Origin: DATKZH01 sp964475955
GTDB taxonomy: Bacteria > Planctomycetota > Planctomycetia > Pirellulales > Thermoguttaceae
NCBI GenBank assembly: GCA_964475955.1
Contig: CAYYZY010000056.1
Location: forward strand, 1 to 40,068
Reading direction: 5' to 3'
DNA length: 40,068 nucleotides
Both the position numbers and the translations under genes were made by a program. Positions 24,666-35,058 of this stretch are shown here, piece by piece; the stretch's first letter is position 1, and each line of letters begins with the position of its first letter. The notes beneath the pieces were generated by a model. It had not been told where the DNA came from. It saw only the letters and a list, made by a program, of their open reading frames with translations, and searched no databases.

Positions 24666-25101
24666 ATGCTATACGGTACTCAGTTTCCTCATCGGTTTCC
24701 GGTTCGGGCCATCCTTATGTCGATGGCCTTACTGATGCTTGCGGCCGCTCCGACCGGGCGGCAGTCCGTTGCCGCCGAAGTGCCCGCCACGGAATCAGCG
24801 CCGGCCCCAGCCGAGACAGAACTGGCGGAGGAGAAGCCCGCCGAGCCAGAGCCGGCCGACGAGAAGCCTGCGGAGGAGAAGCCCGCCGAGCCAGCCGAAG
24901 AGACCCCGGCGGAGCCCGCGCCCGCCGAAGCCCAGTCGGCGGAGGAGAAGCCCGCCGAGAAGCCCCCAGCCCCAACCGAAGAGATGCCCGCAGAACCGAA
25001 GCCTGCGGAAGAGACACCCGCAGAACCGGCGGAAGAGAAGCCGGCTGAGACCCCGGCGGAGCCCGCGCCCGCCGAAGCCCAGTCGGCGGAGGAGAAGCCC
25101 G
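24666..25101 (+). CDS. Giant secretin-domain protein, segment 1 of 3: signal peptide and PAEK-rich linker
   Basis: One giant gene is cut into three contiguous pieces by two N gaps; the whole visible gene is 24666 to beyond 40068, over 5,000 residues. The ATG at 24666 (a GTG just before it is possible; ATG 24717 is another option) starts a signal peptide with the core ILMSMALLMLAAAP and likely cleavage near VAA-E (residue 37). The protein is thus exported. From about residue 45 the sequence is almost only Pro, Ala, Glu and Lys (EEKPAEPEPADEKPAEE and variants) with a 49-residue (147-bp) repeat. Such a chain would be extended and highly charged, like spacers across a cell envelope. The frame changes at the first gap; this reflects gap length, not a real frameshift. 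Confidence 0.88.
24900..25101 (+). repeat. 147-bp tandem repeat in the PAEK linker
   Basis: Positions 24900-24954 and 25047-25101 are identical over 55 bp and offset by 147 bp (49 codons). The second copy ends exactly where the N run starts. The sequence after the gap (GAGAAGCCC from 25204) continues in the same phase as the first copy does after 24954. Confidence 0.85.
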
Positions 25102-25201
25102 NNNNNNNNNNNNNNNNNNNNNNNNNNNNNNNNNNNNNNNNNNNNNNNNNNNNNNNNNNNNNNNNNNNNNNNNNNNNNNNNNNNNNNNNNNNNNNNNNNN
25201 N
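25102..25201. other. Assembly gap (100 N) inside the giant gene
   Basis: Exactly 100 N, a placeholder length. The frames on either side (0 before, 1 after, modulo 3) require the true length to be a multiple of three if the gene is intact. This agrees with loss of whole 147-bp units. Confidence 0.95.
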
Positions 25202-28200
25202 CCGAGAAGCCCTCCGCACCAGCCGAAGAGACGCCCGCAGAGCCCGCGGAAGAGAAGCCGGCCGAGGCAGAACCGGCCGAGCCGTCGCCGTCGGACGCTC
25301 CCGCGCCCGAGGCCCCCCCGACCGAGGCCGGACCCGCCGAGGAGAAGCCGGCGGAAGCGGCGCCCGAGCCGCCCGACTTCACGCAGTTGGCCGACCCCGA
25401 GGTGGCCAAGCGTCTCAAGTTGAGCGCCGACCAGCGGGAGCAGATCACGGAGTTGCTGGCCAGGCGCAAGAAGAAACTGGCCGAGGCGGCCGAGGCCGAG
25501 GCCACGGAGGAGCAGCGCGAGGCCGCCATCGAGGAGATCGAGGAGCAATTCAACGAGAAGCTGGCCGACGTGCTCACGGCGGTCCAGTACGGCGACTTCG
25601 TGGGCAAGCCCGTCGAGAAGCGCCTGCAATTCCGCTTCCAGTTTCTCCCCTGGCAGCAGGTGCTGGAGTGGTTCGCCGAGCAGGCGGAGTTGTCGCTGGT
25701 GGTGACCGACGCCCCGCCGCGCGGAACGTTCAACTTCGTCGACACGCGCGAGTACACGCCGACCGAGGCGATCGACCTGATGAACCGGGTGTTGATCCAC
25801 CAGGGCTACACGCTGGTCCGGTCGGGCCGAATGCTGATGGTGATCAACATCGAGGACGGGATCCCCGAAGGCGTGGTCCCGCAGGTCGACCTGGAGGACC
25901 TCGACAAACGCGGCGAGCACGAACTGGTCACGGTGAAGATCCCGATCGGTCGACGGCCGGCGGACAAGGTGAGCGAGGCGATCAAGCCGCTGATGGGCGA
26001 GTACGGCGAGGTCGTATCGCTCGGGGCCACGCAGGAGCTGCTGGTGACCGACATGGCGGGAACGATCCCGATGATCCACACGGTCATCGAGTCGATTTCC
26101 GAGCCCTCGCCGCCCGAACCCGAGCCCGAACCCAGCAAGCCGAAATCTCCCGAGCTGCGCGTCTACGACGTCGAGACCGCGGACCCGGAGACCGTGGTCG
26201 GCATCCTGACCGAGATGCTGCCGACGGCCAAGATCGTGCTCGATCCCAGCACGAAGCGGATCAACGTGCACGCCACGCCGTCGCAGCATTCCCTGGCCGA
26301 GTCGGTGCTGGAGAAGATGGAGGAGGAACTTCCGCCGGAGAAGCAACGGGTGCTGGAGGTCTACCCGGTCGACGAGTTCCTCGGTGCGGGCGATGCCGCG
26401 TCGGGAAGGAGCTACCGCAGGCGAACGAGTCTGCTGGCCAACGGCACGGGCGAGGAGTTGGTGGCGACGCTTCAGAAGCTGGTGCCCGACGCGGAGCTTT
26501 CGGTCAACACGGGGGCGAAGACGCTGGTGGCCTGGGCCACGGAGGCCGACCAGGAGAAGATCGAGGCGGCGTTGGCGAAGCTGGGCGTCGAGCGCACGGT
26601 GGAAGACACGCCCCAGTTGCAGGTCTACCGGCTGACGAAGGTCGACCCGGAGGCGACGCTCACGCTCCTTCAGACCATCCTGCCGGAGGCCAACCTGGCG
26701 GTCGACCAGCAGTCGAAGAACCTCATCGCCCTGGCCACGCCTGCCGATCAGGCGGTGATTGACAACACGCTCAAGGCGCTTCAGCCGGAGAAGCCGGGGC
26801 CCGACGCGCCGGAGCTGCAATTCTACGAGCTGGCGTTGGCCATGCCGCCGAGCCTTCTCGACATGATCCAGAAGGTGGCGCCGAACGCGACGGTGGCCAT
26901 GGACGCCAGCGGCGAGCGGTTGATGGCCATCGCGTCGCCGAGCGAGCACGCGAAGATCACCAAGACGATCGACCACATGAAGAAGACGACCTTCATCGAA
27001 GGCCGCAAGACGCTCGGCGTCTATCCCGTCACGCCCACGCAGCGCAAGCGCTTCGAGGCGGTCGTCAACTCGCTGACCGCCGAGCTGCCCGGCATCGTCG
27101 TCGTGGCCGACGCCGCGCCCGGCGAGTTGGCCATCTGGGCCAAACCGGAGCAGCACGAGGCGCTGAAAGAGATCCTCGAGGAACTGAAGCGGGAGGTCCC
27201 GCCGGAAGAGCAGTTCCAGCTTCAGACGTACGCGGTCACGTCGGTCGAGCCCGAGAGCGTGCTGACGATGCTCCAGGAGCTGTACCCCGACACGAAGTTC
27301 GTCCTCGACCCGAAGACGAACCGCCTGTTGGCGTGGGCCAGCCCCGCCGAGCACACGTCGATCAAGGCGTCGCTCGAAAAGATCGAAACGGCCAGCCCGG
27401 GGGAAGACCGGCCGCTGTTCGACGCCTACCAACTCCAGCCGGCCGCCGCCGCGCCGGCCAACGCCAGCGCGCTGCTGACGCAACTGCAAACGCTCGTGCC
27501 GGCCGCCAAGCTGACGCTCGACGCGCGGACCAACAAGCTGGTCGTCTACGCCACGCCGCGAGAGCACGAAATGCTCAAGGCCGCGCTGGCCAAGCTCGAG
27601 GTAGGGGGAACGCCGGAGACGACGGCGGCCGTCCACGTGTACCCCCTCACCAAGGCCGATCCCACGGCCGCCTTGAGTACGCTTACCAGCCTGGCACCCG
27701 ACGCGCAGATCACGCTGGGCGCGAAGGGCGACCGGCTCATCGTCCGCGCGATCGCGGCCGACCACGCGACGATCAAGGAAACGCTCGACAAGCTCCAGCC
27801 GGCCGAACCCGGCCCGAACGAACCGCGGCTCGAGTTCTACCCGTTCCGCAAACAGCCGCCCGAAAGCCTGCTCACCGTCCTGGGCAACGTGGCGCCGAAG
27901 GCGGAGATCACGGTCGATACGGCCGAGAAGCGCCTGACCGTGATGGCGACGCCCGCCGACCACGAGACGATCCGGGCGACGATCGAGAAGTTCCAGGAGG
28001 CGCCCGGCGCGGAGCCGCAACTGGTGGTCTACCCGTTGCGCGCGCTCGATGCGACTTCGGCCATCGCGCTGCTCCAAACGTTGGCTCCCGATGCCCAGTT
28101 GAGCGTGGAGCCCCAGACCGGCAACCTCGTCGCGCTGGCACTGGCCGACGAGCACGCGGTCATCAAGTCGACGCTCGAACAACTTCAGCCGCAGGAGCCC

Positions 28201-31200
28201 GGGCCCAATACGCCCGAGCTACGCTTCCACTCCCTGGAAAAGGCTCCGCCGGCCGACCTGGTCACGGCGCTCCAGAAGCTCGCGCCCCAGGCGCAGATCA
28301 CGCTCGACACCGAGAACGACCGCCTGATGGTCGTGGCCACCGCTGCCGATCACCAGACGATCGAGAAGACGATCGCGGAATTCGAAGCGAGCGCGGCCGA
28401 GGAGCCCACCCTTCGCTTCCACCCGTTGGCGAAGCAGCCCCCGGCGGACCTGACGACGATCCTCACCCAACTCGCCCCCCAGGCGCAGATCACGCTCGAC
28501 GCCGAAAACGACCGCCTGATGGCCGTCGCCACGCCGGAAGATCACGACACGATCCAGGCGACCATCGAGCAGTTCGAGACCAGTGGGGCCGAAACGCCCA
28601 AACTCCAATTTCACCCGCTCGTCCAGGAGCCGCCGGCCGAGTTGCTCAGCATCCTCCAGGAACTGGTTCCCAAGGCCCAGATCACGGCCGACGCGGAGAA
28701 CAAGCGGTTGATGGTGGTCGCCACGCCCGAGGACCACAAGAAGGTCGAGTCGACCGTCGAGGAGTTCGAGGCGAACACGCCGCTGGAGGAGCCGAGCAAG
28801 CTGGCGGTCTACGCCGTCACGCCGTCGGAGCGCAAGCGGTTCGAACTGCTCCAGCCGACGCTGTCGGCCGAGATGCCCGACATGCAGGTCATCGGCGAAG
28901 CGGAGCCGGGCGAACTGGCGATCTGGGCCAAGCCGAGCGACCACCTGCTCCTGGCCGAGGTCATGAAGCAACTCAAGACCGAAGTGCCCGAGGAGGAGCG
29001 GCGCAAGCTGGTCGGCTATCCGTTGAAGTCGGTCGACCCCGACAGCGTGCTCCAGATGCTGGAGAAACTCTACGACGACACGGAATTCGTGCTCGACGTG
29101 AAGGCCAACCGGCTGCTCGTCTGGGCGCGTCCGGCCACGCACGAGTCGATCGAGAAGTCGCTCGAGGAGATCGAGGGCTCGGCCTCGCCCGAGGAGCGAC
29201 CGAGGTTCGCGTCCTTTCCCATTTACACGACCGACGTCTCGACGATCGTGGCCACGCTTCAGCCGCTGGTGCCCAACGCCAAGCTGACGGCCGACGCGAA
29301 GACCCGACGCCTGATCGTCTGGGGGACGCCGACCGAGATCGAAGTCGTCGGTAAGGCCGTCGAGAGCCTCCAGCAGGGCGACACGGCCGACACGACCCTC
29401 CAACTCGAGGCCTACTATCTGCAAAAGGCCGACCCCCAGGCAACGCTGACGCTGCTGCAAAGCCTGTACCCCGACGTCGAGTTCACGCTCGACTTGCCGG
29501 GCAAGCGAATCATCGCCCACGCGCTGCCGACCGAGCACGAGAAGATCGAGTCGACGTTGGCGACCGTCGACGGGCAGCCGCCGGCCGAAAACCGGCCGAA
29601 ATTCGTCACCTACCCGATCTACGGGGCCGACACACCGGCGGCGGCCAGCACGTTCGTGGCCACGCTCCAGCCGTTGGTGCCGGGCGCGAAGCTCTCCATC
29701 GACTCGAAGCGCCACAAGCTCATCGCCTGGGGCACGCCCGAGGAACAGGAAGTGATCGCCAGGGCAGTGGAGAGCATGGGTGCCGGCTCGGCGGAGAATC
29801 TCCCCGGCGTGGAGGTCTACCGTCTGTCCAAGGCCGACCCGAATTCGTTGCTCTCCGCACTGCAATCGCTTCTGCCCGACGCCGACTTGAGCGTCGACTC
29901 CGAGACGGGCAGCCTCGTGGCGCTGGCCACGCCCGAGGAGCACGAGACGATTCGGGCGACGATCGACCAGATCGAGGCCGACGTGCCGGCCGACCAGCGC
30001 CCGCAATTCCATACCTACCCGATCCGCGGAGTCCGCGATACGACGTCGGCCGCCACGTTCGTGGCGACGCTCCAGCCGCTGGTGCCCAAGGCCAAGCTGA
30101 CGGTCGACGTCGAAGGCAAGAAGCTCGTCGCCTTCGGCACCTCGGCCGAGCAGGAGGTAATCCGCAAGGCCGTCGAGAGCATGGGTGAAGACGCCTCGGG
30201 CGAGAACCGTCCGCGCCTGGAAGTCTACCGCCTCAAGAAGGCCGACCCGACTTCGTTGCTCACTGCGCTTGCGAGCGTGCTTCCCGAGGCGCAGATGAGC
30301 GTCGACGTCAACACGAACAGCCTCGTCGCGCTGGCCGCGCCCGCCGACCACGAGACGATCCGGGCGACGATCGAGAAGATCGAGACCCAACCGCCGGACG
30401 ACCAGCCGCATTTCAAGACGTACCCGATCGTCGGCGGGTCGGTCCCCGCAAGCACGATCGTCACCACGCTCCAGCCGCTGGTCCCGCAGACCCGGCTGAC
30501 CGTCGACTCCACGGGCCGCAAGCTGGTCGCCTGGGCCACGCCCGAGGAGCATGACGTGATCGCCCGAGCGATGCAACAACTGGGACGCGGCGGCGGAACG
30601 CCCGAAACCACGCCCCAGGTGGAGGTCTATCCGTTGACGCGGGCCGACCCCACCTCGGCGCTCACGCTTTTGCAGAGCCTGCTGCCCGACGCGCAACTGT
30701 CGATCGACCCGCAAACCAACAACCTAGTGGCGCTGGCCGTCCCGGCCGACCAGGCGACGATCAAGGCGACGCTCGACCGGCTTCAGCCCGAGCAGCCGGG
30801 CCCAAACACCCCTATACTGCGGTACCACGTTCTCGCGCGCGAGCCGAGCGAGAACCTGGTGACGACGCTACAGCAGTTGGTGCCCCAGGCGCAGATCACG
30901 CTCGACGCGGAAAACGACCGCCTGATGGCCGTGGCCACGCCCAGCGATCAGGAGAGGATCGAGTCGACGCTTGCGGAGTTCGAGGCGAAGACCCCACCCG
31001 ACGAGCCCGGCAAGCTGGAAGTCTACTCGGTCACGCCCGCCCAGCGCAAGCGGTTCGAGGCGCTCCTGCCCACGCTGGCCGAAGACCTGCCGGGCGTCGA
31101 GATCGTCCCCGACGGCCAACCGGGCGAGCTGGCCGTGTGGGCCAAGCCGACCCAGCATTTGGTCATCCGGGGGATTCTTGACGAGATCACCGGCGGCGCG

Positions 31201-34200
31201 CCGGGGGCCGGGCAGTTTCACCTGGGCGTCTACACCATCGAGTCGGTCGAGCCGGAGAACGTGCTCACCGTGCTCCAGCGTCTGTTCCCCGACACCGAGA
31301 TCATCCTCGACGAGAAGACGCGCCGGCTGATGGTCTGGACCAGCGAGAGCGAGCACCAAACGATTCAAACGGCGATCGAGCAGATGGACACCGGCGTGCC
31401 GGCCGAGATGGAAGAGCAGTTCGCCTCGTACCCGGTGCCCGATATCGACCCGTCGCTGGCGATCCAGATGCTCCAGAAGCAGGTGCCCGACGCGGAGTTG
31501 ATCAGCGACGCCACGTCGCGCACGATTTTGGCGTGGGGCCGCAAGTCGGACCACCGCAAGATCGCCAGCCTGCTGGAGCAGATGTCGGCCGGGGCCCCCG
31601 ACGAGATTGGGCCCAAAGCGGTCGTCTACAGCCTGGAATCGGTCGAGGCGACCAGCGCCATCGAAATCCTCCAACTGGCCGTGCCGCAGGCCAAGCTCAC
31701 GCCGGGCCCGAACACCGACCAGTTGACCGCCTGGGCGACGCCTCGAAACCACGAGGTGATCGAGAGCACGCTGGCCGCGGTCGACATCGAAAGCGCCCAG
31801 GCCAAAGAGGCCAAGGCGGTCATCTACACGCTCGACGGCATGAGCCGAACGGGCACCATCTACGCGTCGCGCTTCCTGAGCGAAACGGTTCCCGAGGCAC
31901 GGTTCGCCGTCGGGGCCCAGGAGGGCCAGATCGTCGCCTGGGCGACGCCCGAGGTGCACGAGCAGATCGCCGGCCTGGTCGACCAGTTGACCCACGAGGC
32001 GCCCGACAAGGCCCATCGGATCGCCGTCTACACGCTCCAGTCGACCACGGCCACCGCCGCCATGGAAGTGCTCACCACGGCGGTGCCCGAGGCCAAAGTC
32101 ACGCTCGATACGAACGACCCGCAGAAGCTGACCGTATGGGCGCGGCCCGACGAGCACGAGACGATCGCCGCCGTCCTCGAAGAGATCGACGCCGAAGGCG
32201 CGGCCCCGACTTCCACCGTGAAGGTCTACACGGTCGAGGGAATGACGGCCTCGGCTATGAGCACCATGCTCGGCACCCAGGTCCCCCAGGCCCGGGTCAA
32301 CCTGGGGAGCGACCCGCAGCAGTTGGTCGTCTGGGCGCGGCCCGCCGACCACGAGAAGATCGCCGCGCTCGTTGACGAAATCGCGGCGGCCGGCGAGGGC
32401 GAGGCCGCGCGCACGGCCCGGGTCTACACGCTCGAATCGCTCACCAGCACCACGGCGACGGCCTTCCTGCAGCAGGTGGTGCCGCAGGCGCAGATCTCCT
32501 CGGGCGCCGAAGGCGACCAGTTGATCGTTTGGGCGCGCCCGGCCGACCACGAGACGATCGCCGCCACGCTCGAGTCGATCGACGTGGAGGGCGCGGAAGA
32601 CACCGAGATCGTGGTCTACACGCTCGAAGGGATGACGTCGACCGGTTCCCTCTACATCCGCCGATTCATCGACGACGCGGTCCCCGGCGCCGAGATCGTG
32701 CTGGGCACGCAGCCCGGCCAACTCGTCGCCTGGGCCAGCCCCAAGGAGCAGAAGGAGATCGCCCAACTCGTGGAACAGTTGACCAAGGAGGCCCCGCCGG
32801 AGAAGAAGCCGAAGATCGCCGTCTACACGCTCCGGTCGACCACGGCCACCGCCGCGACGCAGGTCATCACCACGGCCGTGCCCCAGGCCAAGGTCACCAC
32901 CGACGCGAACGACCCGCAGAAGCTGAACGTTTGGGCCACGCCGACCGAGCACGAGACGATCGCCGAGATCCTCAAGGAGATCGACGCCGAGGGGGCCGAG
33001 GCCGTCTCCACGGTCAAGATCTACACCATCGAGGGCATGGCCGCCTCGGCGGCGATGGCCGTGCTGCAAACGCAGGTGCCGCAGGCGCGGGTCAGCCTGG
33101 GCGGCGATCCGCGCCAGTTGGTGGTCTGGGCGCGCCCGGCGGAGCAGCAAAGGGTGCGCGAGGTGGTCGAAGCGATCGCGGCGGCCGCCCAGGAAGCCGA
33201 AGCCGGCCGGCAGATGGTCGTCTACACGCTCGACGCTTTGACGTACTCGACGGCCACGTCGCTGCTCGAGATGGTCGTGCCGCAAGCGCAGCTCACCCCG
33301 GGCGCGGAGACCGATCAGCTCGTCGCCCTGGCCAGCCCGGCGGAGCACGAGCTGATCGCGAACACGCTGGAGCAGATCGACGTCGAAGCGCCCGACGAGG
33401 CCCAGCCGGTCAGGTACACGCTGGAGGGGATGACCGCGTCGAACGCCTCGTACGCACGCGCGTTCCTCAGCAGCGCCGTGCCGGAGGCCGAGTTCGTGCA
33501 GGGCGTCGAGCCCGCCCAGATCATCGCCTACGCGAAGCCGAAGGACCACGAGCGGATCGCCCGGCTGATCGACGAGCTAACCAAAGAGCCGCCGGCCGAG
33601 AAGGCCGCCCGGACGGTCGTCTATCGCCTGGAATCGATCACCGCGTCGGCCGCCACGCAGGTGCTCCAGAAGGCGGTGCCGCAGGCCGACTTCACGACCG
33701 ACACCACCGACCCGCAGAAGCTGACCGCCTGGGCGCGCCCCTCGGAGCACGAGGCGATCGCCGAGGTGCTCGAACAGATCGACGTGGAAGGCCCGGCCAA
33801 GACCGCGTACACGCTCCGGATCTACACGGTCGAGGGCATGTCGGCCAGCTACGCCATGGTGGGCCTGCGCGCCCTGGTGCCCGCGGCCCAGGTGTCGCTC
33901 GGCAGCGACCCGCAGCAGTTGGTCGTCTGGGCCCGGCCGGCCGACCACGAGCAGATCCAGCAGATGGTCGACGAGGTGGCGGCGGCGGTCCGCGAGGGCG
34001 AAGCCGCGCGCATCGCGCACGTCTACACGCTCGAAAACCTCACGGCGACCACCGTGATGAGCTTCCTCCGCCAAGTCGTTCCCCAGGCCGAGCTTTCCCC
34101 CGGCTCGCAGCCCGACCAGTTGATCGCCTGGGCGCGGCGCGAGGACCACGACCGGATCGCCGGCACGCTGGAGCAGATCGACGTGGCCGGGCCGGAGGAC

Positions 34201-34958
34201 GCCACCGTGGTGATCTACACGCTGGAAGGGGTCACGTCGCGAAGCGGCGGCTACTACATCAGCCGGTTCCTGGAGCAGGCGTTCCCCGAGGCCGAATTCG
34301 TCTCCGGCACGGAGCCGAGCCAGTTGGTCGCCTGGGCGCGGCCCAAGGATCACGAGGAGATCGCCGATCTAATCGACCAGTTGACCGCTGGCCCGCCGCC
34401 GGAGAAGGCGCCGAAGGCGCACGTCTACCACCTGAAACACATCACGGCCTCCAGCGCGAGCCGCGTGCTCAGCGACGCGGTCCCCAACGCTACCCTGACG
34501 ACCGACACCGACGACCCGCAGAAGCTCACGGCGTTGGCCACGCGCCGGGATCGCGAGATGATCACCGGCATTTTGGAGGATATCGACGTCGAATCGCCCG
34601 CCGAAACGGCATCGGCCGTCAAGGTCTACACGGTGGAAGGGATGACGGCCTCGACGGCGTCGACGATCCTGCGCACGCAGGTGCCGCAGGCCCGGGTGAG
34701 CCTGGGGAGCGACCCGCAGCAGTTGATCGTCTGGGCCCGGCCGGCCGACCACGAGCGGGTGCAGCAGGTGATCGACGAAATCGCCGCGGCGGCCGCCGAG
34801 GGGGAGGCGGCGAGGATCGCGCGCGTCTACACGCTGGAGGAGATGACGGCCAGTACGGCGATGAGCTTCCTGCGCGACGTGGTCCCCCAGGCGGAGCTTT
34901 CTTCCGGCTCGCAGCCCGACCAGTTGATCGCCTGGGCGCGGCGCGAGGACCACGACCG
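25202..34958 (+). CDS. Giant secretin-domain protein, segment 2 of 3: helical segment, N0/STN-like domain and about 45 Secretin_N-like repeats
   Basis: The frame is open for 9.75 kb. The order is: PAEK linker to about 25365; a charged helical segment (LKLSADQREQITELLARRKK and on, 25380-25600); an STN/N0-like domain (LQFRFQFLPWQQVLEWFAEQ to MLMVINIEDG, about 25606-25860); and a first Secretin_N-like domain (HELVTVKIPIG..., about 25915-26100). From 26152 come about 44 tandem units of 58-80 residues. A typical unit reads VYxLxxxxPxxxLxxLxxxxPxAxLxxD, then TNxLVAxAxPxDHExI, as in LDPKTNRLLAWASPAEH. That is the beta-alpha-beta-beta-alpha pattern of secretin N1/N2/N3 domains, which pack side by side in rings. 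Normal secretins have one to four such domains. No Secretin pore domain is seen here. The last unit is cut by the gap. Confidence 0.9.
31813..34958 (+). repeat. Higher-order repeat: four-domain block, period about 800 bp
   Basis: Four successive blocks begin with the same unit type (YTLEGMT-like). Their TAC codons are at 31825, 32617, 33415 and 34216, so the periods are 792, 798 and 801 bp. Inside each block the units are: type 1 (YTLEGMT, extra residues before FL), type 2 (TTATAA... NDPQKL), type 3 (YTVEGM... SLGSDPQQLVVWARPADHE) and type 4 (YTLE-LT... PDQLIAWARREDHD). Copies share exact stretches of at least 55 bp (for example 34100-34154 and 34904-34958), so they are recent or kept alike by gene conversion. 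Confidence 0.88.
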
Positions 34959-35058
34959 NNNNNNNNNNNNNNNNNNNNNNNNNNNNNNNNNNNNNNNNNN
35001 NNNNNNNNNNNNNNNNNNNNNNNNNNNNNNNNNNNNNNNNNNNNNNNNNNNNNNNNNN
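34959..35058. other. Assembly gap (100 N) inside the giant gene
   Basis: Exactly 100 N. The left flank ends in a type-4 unit and the right flank begins in a type-3 unit of the four-domain block. So the rest of unit 4, units 1 and 2 and half of unit 3 are missing at least. The same interval in the preceding block is 545 bp (34155-34699). Frames before and after require a length of 2 modulo 3, and 545 fits. Confidence 0.95.
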
